Shown here: positions 34,517-43,339 of the stretch, piece after piece
How the letters are laid out: each line of letters opens with the position of its first letter
Numbering within the stretch: the first letter of the stretch is position 1
Assembly: GCF_001613545.1 (NCBI RefSeq)
Contig: NZ_BDCO01000002.1
Span: 868,001-932,000, forward strand
Reading direction: 5' to 3'
DNA: 64,000 bases
Origin: Terrimicrobium sacchariphilum
GTDB lineage: Bacteria > Verrucomicrobiota > Verrucomicrobiia > Chthoniobacterales > Terrimicrobiaceae
Notes under the pieces: generated by a model
Databases searched by the model: none
What the model saw: only the letters and a program-made list of their open reading frames with translations
What the model was told of the DNA's origin: nothing
Position numbers and translations under genes: made by a program

Positions 34517-35158
34517 ATGAAACGCCTTCTCTCAATCCTCGCGCTTTGCCTGGGTGCCAGCACGCTATCAGCACAGCAGCAGCAGTATCACCGCCCGCCG
34601 GGGATGCCTGAAAATCAGCTCGTCGCCTTTGACGACTACCAGCCGCAGCCGGACACGGCGACTTTGCGCGAATTACTTGGGATCAAGTCGTTCCAGTGGA
34701 TGGTTCAGATCCCTGATTCGGCACGATTCCTTACAGTGGATATCTCCTGGATCGATACGCGGTCCCAGAGCGCCAGCGAGGTGGCGAGTCTTGCATTTGA
34801 CGTATTGCCTGCAGATCCCACCAAGCGGGATTCCCGCCCGAAGTTTTTTCCGCTGCGCATGACGATGATGCCGGATGACAGCAAATCCGACGACCCCTGG
34901 CGAACATCGCGGAACTTTGTGGTCCTGCTGGAGGCGCCGGACCTGAACACTACGATCAGGCAGAGCTACTCAAATCCATTTCGCCGATCTACCGGGGCCC
35001 TGTCGACCCACAACGCAACACAGATCGCGACGCCGCTGCCAAAGCAGCCCGGCATGTGGGATGGGTTCGGGACCGCATTTGATGTCATGGCCGGCGGGGA
35101 TCGTGGGGACCATGTCCTTCGCGTTTCGTTCTCGACCTCACCGCTCGTGGGCCAGTGA
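34517..35158 (+). CDS. Secreted protein of unknown function
   Basis: The 213-residue product from ATG 34517 starts MKRLLSILALCLGASTLSA followed by a glutamine run (QQQQ), a signal peptide. The mature chain is strand-rich (FQWMVQIPDSARFLTVDIS, FVVLLEAPDLNTTI). It follows the secretin-like gene by 44 bases and shares its style. No family recognised. Confidence 0.6.
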   Translation: MKRLLSILALCLGASTLSAQQQQYHRPPGMPENQLVAFDDYQPQPDTATLRELLGIKSFQWMVQIPDSARFLTVDISWIDTRSQSASEVASLAFDVLPADPTKRDSRPKFFPLRMTMMPDDSKSDDPWRTSRNFVVLLEAPDLNTTIRQSYSNPFRRSTGALSTHNATQIATPLPKQPGMWDGFGTAFDVMAGGDRGDHVLRVSFSTSPLVGQ

Positions 35159-35230
35159 TAGATGCCCGATGAGCGCATGCGCCTCAACCCTGCTCGCAGT
35201 GACGCTGGATGCTGGCTAAGCTCGTTTTCC

Positions 35231-35704
35231 ATGAACTCTCTCCCAAAAATCCTCGCCCTTGTGGCCATGCCCGCCTGCTGGGCCGTAGCGGGGGGCGAGG
35301 AGCAATCGCCCGCGATCCGCTTCCTGATGGACGCCCCCGGTCCCGGCTATTACGAGATAAGGTCGCAGGCTGCCAAGGCGGAGCAATCCGGCCCTGCCTG
35401 CACCCCGCAGCCCGTGCTCTCGTATCAGCCGGGAGACATTCGCGCCGCGAGGCTCGTGCCGACGGAGGACGGGACGAGCCAGATCGAGCTGACCTTTCAG
35501 CCGCGGGCCGTCGCGCAAATTAAAGAGTACATCGAGTTCAACAAGGCGAAGCCAATACGCGTGGAGATCGGCGACTACACCCTGCCGATCGACATCGGGA
35601 AGACCCTGCCATGGACCGGCGCGGTATGGCTGGAGGCGAGGCCGACGGAGAAGGCCAGCACCATCCTCGGCACGCTGAAGCAGGCGAATGCACGCACCCC
35701 ATAG
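35231..35704 (+). CDS. Secreted protein of unknown function
   Basis: The 157-residue product from ATG 35231 starts MNSLPKILALVAMPACWAVA, a signal peptide. The mature domain contains IRFLMDAPGPGYYEIRSQA and later QIKEYIEFNKAKPIRVEIG and TLPIDIGKTL, a pattern like the small periplasmic P1-type modules of SecD-like proteins, but that is only a loose likeness. It is one of a row of small secreted genes on this strand. Confidence 0.55.
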   Translation: MNSLPKILALVAMPACWAVAGGEEQSPAIRFLMDAPGPGYYEIRSQAAKAEQSGPACTPQPVLSYQPGDIRAARLVPTEDGTSQIELTFQPRAVAQIKEYIEFNKAKPIRVEIGDYTLPIDIGKTLPWTGAVWLEARPTEKASTILGTLKQANARTP

Positions 35705-35832
35705 GGGTCTTTTTGGAAATGCAAATCAGAAGCCAATGGTCAAAGAGGAGACTCGGATCTGGTGTTGGCCTGGACGTCTTTTTGATTGATGATCTCTGAG
35801 CCGAGTTCTTTGCCCCGGCTTTTCACGATCTT

Positions 35833-36306
35833 ATGTATTCAGTAACAAGATGCCGGTTTGTTCCTGTGGTCGTCGCTGTCTGTGCAGCGGCTTTACTGAT
35901 GCCTGCAAGCCTTTGTGCAAACGAGGCGATTGCCGGCCAGGCGGAGAATCCGAGGTTCAACGATCCCCGTAACCTTATGGATTCAAGCCAGCGGCAGGAA
36001 ATTGTCGCTACTGCACAGAGTATTACGGACCGCACGCTTCCCGTCCTATGGATCGATGTGATTTCCAAGACCGAGGTCGATGTGTTGACTGGAGTGATCC
36101 GAGGTCCGCTCGATGGCGGTGGCCGAATCTTCAAGCTGCGTAGGGAGAACGGCAAGTGGATCTACATCAAGGAAGAGATGTATCGGTCCTGGGTATCAGA
36201 AAACAATCTGGAGCCGGACGGGAGAGGTCGGCGAATCGTCCAGAGTAACTCTATCGCAGTATCGGCAATGCGCAGTTCGACTTCCGTTAGCCCCAAAATC
36301 GTATGA
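35833..36306 (+). CDS. Secreted protein of unknown function, less GC-rich
   Basis: The 157-residue product starts MYSVTRCRFVPVVVAVCAAALLMPASLCA, shortened here to its key parts: basic start, long hydrophobic core, cleavage after LCA. The mature domain has FNDPRNLMDSSQRQEIVA and a strand pair GGGRIFKLRRENGKWIYIK. Codons use more A and T in third position than genes to the left. It overlaps the next gene by ATGA. Confidence 0.55.
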   Translation: MYSVTRCRFVPVVVAVCAAALLMPASLCANEAIAGQAENPRFNDPRNLMDSSQRQEIVATAQSITDRTLPVLWIDVISKTEVDVLTGVIRGPLDGGGRIFKLRRENGKWIYIKEEMYRSWVSENNLEPDGRGRRIVQSNSIAVSAMRSSTSVSPKIV

Positions 36307-36743
36307 CCACCCGCATAACTGTCTTGTTGTTAACCGGATTTGTAATGTCAGCTTTTGCGACTCCGCCGTACGACCCCTACAGCCCTCAATCGCCACAGAT
36401 TTTGGAATTCCAGAAGGGCAAACGGACAACCATCAAGGCAATCCAGGTCGGAACTGACACGCTCACTGGCGAGCGGGCTTTGTACATCGACTATCTTCCG
36501 TCCAGTCCCAGCAAGAATATGTGGAACCAGATTACGGAAATGTATGATGTTGCTCAACATTTTCACCCGCTTGCGTCGACGGAAAAGGTCTCCAAGATCT
36601 GGATTCGTCCCATGCTCAATTCGGATGAGATATTCAGTTCCGAAAACACCGCTTATCCTTACACGGTCAAAGACGGAGTAGCGTCGTCCGACTGGAAGGT
36701 GGAGTTTCAACCTTGGTTCCGCTCGGATAAAACAAAGGACTAA
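36303..36743 (+). CDS. Secreted protein of unknown function, coupled to the preceding gene
   Basis: The 146-residue product starts MTTRITVLLLTGFVMSAFA, a signal peptide. The body has YLPSSPSKNMWNQITEMYD and WKVEFQPWFRSDK. The ATGA overlap with the upstream gene indicates co-translation of two secreted proteins. No family is recognised. Base composition is again relatively A/T-rich. Confidence 0.55.
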   Translation: MTTRITVLLLTGFVMSAFATPPYDPYSPQSPQILEFQKGKRTTIKAIQVGTDTLTGERALYIDYLPSSPSKNMWNQITEMYDVAQHFHPLASTEKVSKIWIRPMLNSDEIFSSENTAYPYTVKDGVASSDWKVEFQPWFRSDKTKD

Positions 36744-36855
36744 ATACGCGCTTGAGAATGGCGGCGGAAATGCGGGCCAGGAGAAAACGATCAAAGGATA
36801 AGACTCGGGTCTGGCGTTGGCTTGGAGTGCTTTTTGCTGATCCCACATTTTTCTG

Positions 36856-37302
36856 ATGAAAACAGATGCCGAGGCGATTTTTGAAGTCGAACAGGCTTTC
36901 GCGTCTTGCCAGAGGCCTCAGAGATTTACGGACTACTGGCTCTGCGATGAATGCGCCGAGCACAATGAAACTCTGGCCAGACATACGCCTCAGACCATTA
37001 CTTTAAAGGAGTTGGGGAATGTGGGCTGGGACCCAATTTGCTTCGCCACACCGGAAGCGTTTCAATATTACCTGCCAGCGTTATCACGTCTGGCCATCGC
37101 TGAGATCGAGGGAAACTATCTTATGCAGTTCCTCTTTCATGTGAATGATGACAGAAGATATCAGTGTCTTTCTGCGTCTCAGCGTCGATGCCTGTTTCGG
37201 TTTTTAAGCCATATCAGTGAAGCTTATCCTGAATACACAAAGGCACACTTCATTGAGGATGATCTCGCTGCGGCGCTATTAAAATACAAAGGCAGTGAAT
37301 AA
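36856..37302 (+). CDS. DUF6714-like cytoplasmic protein
   Basis: The 148-residue protein has no signal. It contains WLCDECAEHNETLARHTP, GWDPICFATPEAFQYYLPAL and a closing FLSHISEAYPEYTKA-like helix. The pattern P-I-[CF]-[FL]-x-T-x-E-A-x-x-Y-Y-L-P is what I associate with DUF6714 proteins, which occur in accessory regions and include proposed immunity proteins. Role unknown. A/T-rich third positions mark it as part of the accessory stretch. Confidence 0.6.
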   Translation: MKTDAEAIFEVEQAFASCQRPQRFTDYWLCDECAEHNETLARHTPQTITLKELGNVGWDPICFATPEAFQYYLPALSRLAIAEIEGNYLMQFLFHVNDDRRYQCLSASQRRCLFRFLSHISEAYPEYTKAHFIEDDLAAALLKYKGSE

Positions 37303-37329
37303 GGCGTGGGAGTTCACCTTCCGGACTCG

Positions 37330-37587
37330 ATGCGTCAACTTTTCGTGCCCTGCGGTCCATTTCCCCGGCCTCTCTTTCCCATTGTCGGGAGCAGGCAAAA
37401 CGGTGTGCGCTGTCGGCTCTGTGCTCTCGCCATGATCAATCATATCCCGGAACGCAGCGCCCTGGTGGTTTTGGGCGAGCAGGAGGCTTGTGACTTGCGT
37501 GTGGATCAGGGAATCCCCTCCGACCTGGAGAAGCGCCCGGAGATCAAGGACTACTTTGCGTCGCTCGATAGGGACAAGGGGGGCTGA
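37330..37587 (+). CDS. Possible small protein
   Basis: The 85-residue frame begins 28 bases after the DUF6714-like stop. It has a CRLCALAM motif and an acidic, helix-like end (PSDLEKRPEIKDYFASL). There is no signal and no recognised family. Coding status is uncertain; the second half looks more protein-like than the first. Confidence 0.3.
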   Translation: MRQLFVPCGPFPRPLFPIVGSRQNGVRCRLCALAMINHIPERSALVVLGEQEACDLRVDQGIPSDLEKRPEIKDYFASLDRDKGG

Positions 37588-38223
37588 ACCGTGGGGAGGC
37601 GGTCGAAGATGGTTCCCAGAGCCGCGCTTTTTCCCCGGCGGGAAGGGGAAGAGCTTCGGAGATGGGACGGATGATCTTGACGAGGTGCAATGAGACACTG
37701 GGAATTGGTGTTTCAATACACAAGATGGCATCTATAACTGAAGAGCGCTTGGGTGAGGAGATGGCGGCGCGGGGGGAATTTCGCCCCAAGTTTAGGCAAC
37801 TGGGCCATGACGACTGAGACGAAGCCCGTTTCGCCGCTGGCAGCGGCCCTGAGTTGCGTGAAATCTTTGACCGGCACTATGCCGCTCTTTCCGAGGCTGG
37901 ACTGGCGCGGCATTTCGCGGGATCGATCCGCCAGTCGGGGCTGGGTTTCCTGGAGGCGTTTCTTGGGGAGCTCGCCAGCCTTTGACATCCCGCGTGGCGC
38001 TCTTTCTCCAGGAAGATCAACGCTCTGTTGAAGGGTGCCGGTGGCTGTGAAAGGAAATGCTTCCTGCCCCCCCACTTTTTCACCCATGGTGAGCGTCTGC
38101 GCAGCAAATCCACAAATCGCGGCTTTTTTGTCAGTGAAGCTCCCGATCACAGGTTGCACGCTTGACGATATGTGCGTTATCGGCCTGACCCATTATCATT
38201 AATTTGATTTCCCATAGGATTTA
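37588..38223. other. Intergenic region holding a disrupted ORF
   Basis: About 640 bases separate the small ORF and the leftward SIR2 gene. The only protein-like content is the interrupted frame at 37725-37985. Nothing resembling an attachment site or terminator for the SIR2 gene was seen. Confidence 0.5.
37725..37985 (+). pseudogene. Short coding frame interrupted by one in-frame TGA
   Basis: From ATG 37725 the frame reads MASITEERLGEEMAARGEF, reaches TGA at 37815, and continues in the same frame as DEARFAAGSGPELREIFDRHY, then AALSEAGLARHFAGSIR and GLGFLEAFLGELASL to TGA at 37983. Both halves have strongly protein-like, helix-rich composition and share one frame, which suggests one 86-codon gene with a nonsense mutation. 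I do not know the family. A short downstream start is not obvious, so the second half is probably not expressed. Confidence 0.5.
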
Positions 38224-41200
38224 TTACTCAAGGCGGCTGAGCGAGTCGAGAATGCTACGCGAGACATCTTCTGATAATCCGAGGGCAAGGAGCTCACCGT
38301 AGATTTTTCGTATCTCGGCAATTCGGTGATCACCTCTGCGCAGTGCTCCGAGCAGCAGATTGAGATATCTGCCGGTTGCGTCGGTATACTGGGCTTTATA
38401 TTCGGCGGGAAAATCCGTCTCTAGATCAACCATCACTAAAGTAAATTTCGGAGAACGACCGAGGAGCTCTACAGCTTCTGGAAAATATTGGCGGAGATAC
38501 AACGGCCATAGGACCATATTGTCGACCTCGTCCGAATTCAGGACGGCGGGGATGCGATCAATCCGATCATGCCAGTAGTGTTTCAGCCAGCGGTTCCAAA
38601 GCTCAGCGGACGCCTCAGGAGTCATGGCTTCCAAGATTTGACGAAGGGTCTCTGCGAGCTTTCGGCGGAGGGGTGGGTTAAATGTAGAGACATAATGTGA
38701 AAGCCACCCTCCATCGGTCCATGGTTGCGCGACCCCATACACCGCGATTCCGGCAATATGTTGCACAAACGACTCCCTTTCCTCAAACTCATCCAGATGC
38801 GCCAGCGTCTGATGATAAAAAGGTAGTATCTGATCGAGAAAACTGGATATCCATCTCCCCCAGCCAAGGAACCCCTGCCAACTCTGGCAGGCCGTATCAT
38901 GGTCCTTGGACCAATCCAAGAGCGGAATGAAAAACTCACTATTAAAATCGCGATCCAGAGAAGCGAAGTAATGGAGTTGGCTCACGAGAAACACACGCGC
39001 AAGTTTTCCGTCGTCAGACGGCGAGTCGATCACTTGTCGGAACAGGGCTTTGACTTGGACAGGCAACCCGATCCAGCCCTCGGACGAATGTTTTTTCAGA
39101 TCCGCAAGATATTGAAGCCAGAACTCCGCGATTTTTCCTCCGGGATGATTGATGGCGAGGCCGAGCCAATCTTTGGAAACCTTCTCCAGAGATGGCTCTT
39201 TGGTTTCCAGTACAGCGAAGACTTTTAGCGAAAGGGCAAAAGCTTTCTCGAATAGTTCGTGGGGCATTGCATGTTCCTCGCGCCTCGAGCCCGCAGATAG
39301 AACCTCAGTGATCCCATCCGCGCAGGGCTGCCAGGTGGGAAGCATTTCAAATGCCTCGATGAGTTTTTCCCATTGGTTCGAATCCAACTTGGCCTCACGC
39401 CAGCCATTGAAAAGCTGATTCCAGATGGGAGGCTCCTGAATGTTCGCCGTCGCCAGATACTTTAGGGCATCGAGTCCCCACTGGAAATCACGAATGACGG
39501 CGCTTCTGATTGCATAGACTTTGCCATCAAGGTCAAAATCCGATGGGTCGGTTCGGGGTTGTGCCATGATGGCATCAATCCATTCCGAAGGAGGACGCGA
39601 AAGCAGGTCCTCCACATCGATCCCGCTACCAGCGGTGTGCCACTCAATTTCGTCGAAGTCATCTTCCAGAGGACCTCTTGGTACAAGTTGCGGATACTTA
39701 TCTCGAACTGCGGAATCAATTGCGCTGGCTATCTCGCATTTGGGATTTGCTTTAGCAAGCCAGCTTATCAGATCGAAAAGTTCAAAATGTTCGTCCGATT
39801 TGTTTTTTGTACCTAGCAACTCCTTATGGAGGCGATTTAGCAGGTCACTTCGAACAGCGCGGGCTGCCAATGGATAGGCGGCTCTTAAAAGGTTTCGTAT
39901 TTCGGTCCCAGCAAGAATGAGAAACTGAACGCTTTTCTTTCCCAACCACAGAATTTTATCGTCGCTGCTCTGTACCGTGAAATCCGCCATCCCCTGGGTC
40001 GCAATGCGATTGAGAAGCGGACAGTCGGATTTTCCCCATTTATCAATGAGCCTTTGGGCGTTCGGGTGATCATTTTTGATGGAGAAATCAATGAGATCGC
40101 GGGCGGCATCGATAAGGACGTCAAGCAGGTGTGTTCCCCCGAACGAACGGCTGTGACGGATATCTTCTCGCCCCCTTCCGAGCGGGTCGTAGAGCGATTC
40201 CGTTCTCCCGCCGATACGAAGCAATGAACTGGCTTTTTCGAAGCTCGCGGTAACGATCGGTTCAATCCTTTCGGAAAGTTGCGCGAGATGAGGCGCGAAA
40301 AAACCTGTCCACGATTGCTCAAGCCAGGTTGAGTCTTCTTCTGCAATACTGACAGTGTAATCCACGGTTGTTTTCTCCTCCCCAGAATCCAGAAGTGAGC
40401 CAAAAGCGCCAAAATCAAATGATTCCTTCACGATCAGGGAAGGGCGCCAACATTTTTCTAGGAGCATTATCGCGATATCTTGATCGTCGGGCCACTGGCA
40501 GGAAATAAGGAGCAATTCCCACTTGTCCTGCTGCAGGATCGTTGAGGCTTGGTCGATAAGGATCGCAACCCATCGAGCAAAAACCGGTCTAAAATCTGGA
40601 TTCTTTCCGTAGTGCAACGCATTCGCGATTCGGCGGCAGACCGCAGGATTCACATATGGCCCAAGGCTCTGAAATACGGAAAAAGTCTCTTCGTGATGAG
40701 AGGGAATGCAATGATCGACAAACCACTCTGCGATCTGCTCTCCGACCTCGTTCAATGGCTCGGGCGAGAAAAGGGGTTTCAGGATGCCAAGGTTTCGAGC
40801 CCATTCCAGATATTCGGGCCTTTGGGTATACTTTCGAAAGAATTTGACGGTCTCGACTTTTCGGACGGCGTCCCGAAGATAGTGGTCATCCTTGGTTCCA
40901 AAAACCGGTGGCGCTGTCTCGACCAGGGAACGAATCTTTTCTGATTTTTCATAGAGACCACGATGGGTCTCGGCCGCCCATTCCTGTACGCCCTCGGTGA
41001 GCGCGACGTGGGAGTTTCCGTCCTGGAGGTCATAGTAGAGCGGTTGGATGCCGAACGGTTCCCATTGGCGGTCTCTTTTTTCAGTAAGAATAAACCTTCG
41101 TGGACCGAGATTAGCCGGAAGTCCCTTGGCGATGTATTTCATCACCACGTCGTCATGGCTATAGCCGATGAAAAGCACGGTGTAGGTGAGAAACATCTGA

Positions 41201-41748
41201 TAGAGGAAGCGACTGGCCCAAGCTTCTGTGAGGTACGCACGACCGAAATCGGCATCAGTCAGGACGATTTTGTCCGGGCGCTCCGAGCAGGCTCCATGGA
41301 GATACACAAGCCCTTCAAAGTCATTCCCCAATGGGAGGGCCGGGGCTATGTAGGTGGGAGCTGTGATGCCGAGATCAGCGGCGGCCGTTGTGAAGTGCTT
41401 GTCAAAATTTGTGGTGACAAGTCGAACCGGAACTTTATGGGGGAACACCTTTAGGAGGGCCTCATGAAGGGGAGTTGGCCTCGAGCCCTCACGCAGCAAT
41501 ATTTCTTTGGCTCTCTCATGAACGCGTACACCCTTCCCTCGATCGTGAAGAGATCCGAGATACTCATCAGGCGGCTCGTTCTGCCGACGCGGTCTACATC
41601 CCTTGCCGATTTCGTCGGCGAGTTTATTGAAATCGGGGAGATTGGCAGGTGGCGGCATGGAGATTCCCGCGCCCGCAAATATGACGAGTTTACCGTCGTT
41701 TTGGGCTTCGATTATTTCCGGCGGAAACTCAATGGCTCCATTAATCAT
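38224..41748 (-). CDS. SIR2-domain protein of defence type (SIR2 + long tail with DUF4020-like end)
   Basis: The 1174-residue protein has an N-terminal SIR2 NADase-type domain (about 18-270): GAGIS at 26-30, the catalytic VTTNFD (N114, D116), YLHGA with H151, and IGYSHDD at 194-200. The remaining 900 residues are helical. The last 250 contain WNRWLKHYWHDRIDRIPAVL, NMVLWPLYLRQYFPEAVELL, which fits DUF4020, a domain found with SIR2 domains. Large SIR2 proteins of this build (defence-associated sirtuins) deplete NAD+ on phage infection. All catalytic residues are kept. Codon use is clearly more A/T-rich than in flanking genes. It stands alone with no partner gene; the ribosome site is weak. Confidence 0.85.
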   Translation of the reverse strand: MINGAIEFPPEIIEAQNDGKLVIFAGAGISMPPPANLPDFNKLADEIGKGCRPRRQNEPPDEYLGSLHDRGKGVRVHERAKEILLREGSRPTPLHEALLKVFPHKVPVRLVTTNFDKHFTTAAADLGITAPTYIAPALPLGNDFEGLVYLHGACSERPDKIVLTDADFGRAYLTEAWASRFLYQMFLTYTVLFIGYSHDDVVMKYIAKGLPANLGPRRFILTEKRDRQWEPFGIQPLYYDLQDGNSHVALTEGVQEWAAETHRGLYEKSEKIRSLVETAPPVFGTKDDHYLRDAVRKVETVKFFRKYTQRPEYLEWARNLGILKPLFSPEPLNEVGEQIAEWFVDHCIPSHHEETFSVFQSLGPYVNPAVCRRIANALHYGKNPDFRPVFARWVAILIDQASTILQQDKWELLLISCQWPDDQDIAIMLLEKCWRPSLIVKESFDFGAFGSLLDSGEEKTTVDYTVSIAEEDSTWLEQSWTGFFAPHLAQLSERIEPIVTASFEKASSLLRIGGRTESLYDPLGRGREDIRHSRSFGGTHLLDVLIDAARDLIDFSIKNDHPNAQRLIDKWGKSDCPLLNRIATQGMADFTVQSSDDKILWLGKKSVQFLILAGTEIRNLLRAAYPLAARAVRSDLLNRLHKELLGTKNKSDEHFELFDLISWLAKANPKCEIASAIDSAVRDKYPQLVPRGPLEDDFDEIEWHTAGSGIDVEDLLSRPPSEWIDAIMAQPRTDPSDFDLDGKVYAIRSAVIRDFQWGLDALKYLATANIQEPPIWNQLFNGWREAKLDSNQWEKLIEAFEMLPTWQPCADGITEVLSAGSRREEHAMPHELFEKAFALSLKVFAVLETKEPSLEKVSKDWLGLAINHPGGKIAEFWLQYLADLKKHSSEGWIGLPVQVKALFRQVIDSPSDDGKLARVFLVSQLHYFASLDRDFNSEFFIPLLDWSKDHDTACQSWQGFLGWGRWISSFLDQILPFYHQTLAHLDEFEERESFVQHIAGIAVYGVAQPWTDGGWLSHYVSTFNPPLRRKLAETLRQILEAMTPEASAELWNRWLKHYWHDRIDRIPAVLNSDEVDNMVLWPLYLRQYFPEAVELLGRSPKFTLVMVDLETDFPAEYKAQYTDATGRYLNLLLGALRRGDHRIAEIRKIYGELLALGLSEDVSRSILDSLSRLE

Positions 41749-41899
41749 GAGAGGGAAAGGTCTTTTGTATCAGAGGCGTCTCGCGCTCGTCGATAAAGGA
41801 CTCTTTTGATTCTGACGCCTACATTCCTCTCTCGTTCCTTGGCGAAAATCTAAGCGACAGTCGGTAAATGGGGCAGTCAGCCTGCATTCGTTTGAGGGA

Positions 41900-42193
41900 A
41901 AGAATTAAGCTAAAAAATCTAGATCGACCGAAAGGAGCGACGGGATTCTTGGAAAGGAGAGGGGCGGAGACTTGCTGGTCGTCCGCCCGAGTGGAGAACT
42001 GCTTTTCTGCTGCTCGCTCGTCCTTGCGTTGGGCTGAGCCGAGAGCGGGCTGTCGGCTTGGGGGATGCTGATCTCCTGAGTGAAATAGCTTTTGGAAAAC
42101 GGATTCCTTGCAGGAAATGACTCCTTTGGGAAACGGGGCTGCTGCTAGCGGAGGATCGCGCCGCCCTGGTTGGGTGGGGCGGCGCGATTTTTT
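41900..42193 (+). ncRNA. Candidate structured RNA ending at an intrinsic terminator
   Basis: There is no protein gene on this strand for 4 kb upstream, yet a strong terminator lies at 42155-42193, so something must be transcribed here. The stretch before it folds well by eye: GGGCGGA-GAC (41962-41971) pairs with GTC-g-TCCGCCC (41978-41988); AGCCGA (42037-42042) pairs with TCGGCT (42053-42058). It does not match tmRNA, RNase P, SRP or 6S marks that I can check. The 5' end is a guess. An attenuated leader of the AraC gene is an alternative. Confidence 0.4.
42155..42193 (+). terminator. Strong intrinsic terminator
   Basis: ATCGCGCCGCC (42155-42165) and GGCGGCGCGAT (42178-42188) are exact reverse complements with a 12-base loop, followed by six T residues (42188-42193). 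It is one of the strongest terminators in the window and has no annotated gene in front of it on this strand. Confidence 0.85.
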
Positions 42194-42394
42194 GGATGGA
42201 GCGCTGGGCCCCTGGGAAAGGGGCGGGATGGCGGGAATGGGGTTGATTTTTGGGTGGGGCGGGTTTTTATCTGGGGATGTCGACCGCGAGGTGTGCACGG
42301 AGGATTTCTTTTTTAAGGATATGGGGCGTTTAGCTATCTGCGAAACACGGCGGCGACGATTCGTTGTGCGCATTTTTTGAGGGGGTGATGCATC

Positions 42395-43339
42395 GTGCCT
42401 GGGAGGAGTTTTCATCGGTTTGTCTACCAGTTGTCTGACCCGGCGGAGTTTGGGTGTGCGGTGGCGGGGGCGACGTTGCAGGTGAATTATCTGGCGCGGC
42501 AGGTGTCGGCGGCGTCGATCGAGCGGTTTGCCTGCGAGGAGTGGGCGGTGGATTATTATGATGCGGGGGTGAAGGCGCGGATGTACGGGCCGCTGCTGCC
42601 TGGGCGGGTGGCGGTGTGTTTGATGATGCGCGACGGGGTGTCGCGTCAATATGGGCTGGACCTGGGGGAGGGGTGCCTGTTGTGCAATCCGCCGGGGGTG
42701 CCGATCGATGGGTTTATCGCGCCGGGGTTCCGAGCGGTGGCGACGAGTGTGCCGCTGGGGGTGTGGGAGGAGTGCCGGAGGGTGTCGGGTTGCGCGGTGG
42801 AGGAATTGACGGGGTTTCAGGTGATCCCGCTGCCGCCGGGGGTGTATGCGGAGCTGCGGCGGCTGCACGCGGAGGCGTGGCGGTGCCTGCGGGGGGATGA
42901 TGCGGGGTGCCTGTCGCCGGAGGTGGCGGGCATGCGGCTGTCGCGGGCGCTGGCGACGGCGGCGTGGGAGCATGTGGCGGGCCAGCGGCAGGTGGCGTGG
43001 TCGCCGAGGAATCGCTTCCGGCTGGCGCGACGGGCGGAGGCTCTGATGCGGGAGCGGCTGGGGGAGCCGCTGTGCGTGCCGAATGTGTGCCTGACGCTGG
43101 GGGTGAGCCGGAGGGAGCTGGAGTATGCGTTTCAGACGGCGTTTGGGGAATCGCCGCGGGCGTTCCTGGAAAGTCTGCGGATGAGTGCGGCGCGAGGGGC
43201 GCTGTACCGGGCGGGCGAGGCGCGGTCGGTGACGGAGGTGGCGCTGGAGTGCGGGTTCAGCCACCTGGGGAGGTTTTCGACGCGCTACCGGGCGTTGTTT
43301 GGGGAAAGGCCGTCGGAGACGGGGCGAAGTCGGAAGTAG
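42395..43339 (+). CDS. AraC-family transcriptional regulator
   Basis: The 314-residue protein ends in an AraC double helix-turn-helix (about 205-305): LCVPNVCLTLGVSRRELEYAF and VTEVALECGFSHLGRFSTRYRALFGERPSE, the second being the family signature. The N-terminal 190 residues resemble the effector region of EutR-like AraC proteins, without a clear cupin. The start is GTG 42395, with GTGATGCATC upstream. The target is unknown: no metabolic operon is adjacent, and the next features are a tandem repeat and a small secreted protein gene. Confidence 0.88.
   Translation: MPGRSFHRFVYQLSDPAEFGCAVAGATLQVNYLARQVSAASIERFACEEWAVDYYDAGVKARMYGPLLPGRVAVCLMMRDGVSRQYGLDLGEGCLLCNPPGVPIDGFIAPGFRAVATSVPLGVWEECRRVSGCAVEELTGFQVIPLPPGVYAELRRLHAEAWRCLRGDDAGCLSPEVAGMRLSRALATAAWEHVAGQRQVAWSPRNRFRLARRAEALMRERLGEPLCVPNVCLTLGVSRRELEYAFQTAFGESPRAFLESLRMSAARGALYRAGEARSVTEVALECGFSHLGRFSTRYRALFGERPSETGRSRK

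Larger units (their letters stand above)
41749..42394. other. Intergenic, 646 bases, between SIR2 gene and AraC regulator
   Basis: No protein gene is supported. A rightward frame at 42108-42380 runs through a strong terminator hairpin and has no protein character. The region holds several strong hairpins and ends its first part with the terminator at 42155-42193, listed separately as a candidate RNA. Confidence 0.5.

Noticed and set aside
42108-42380. 90-codon rightward frame upstream of the AraC gene
   Set aside because: It runs through a strong intrinsic terminator and has no ribosome site or family.
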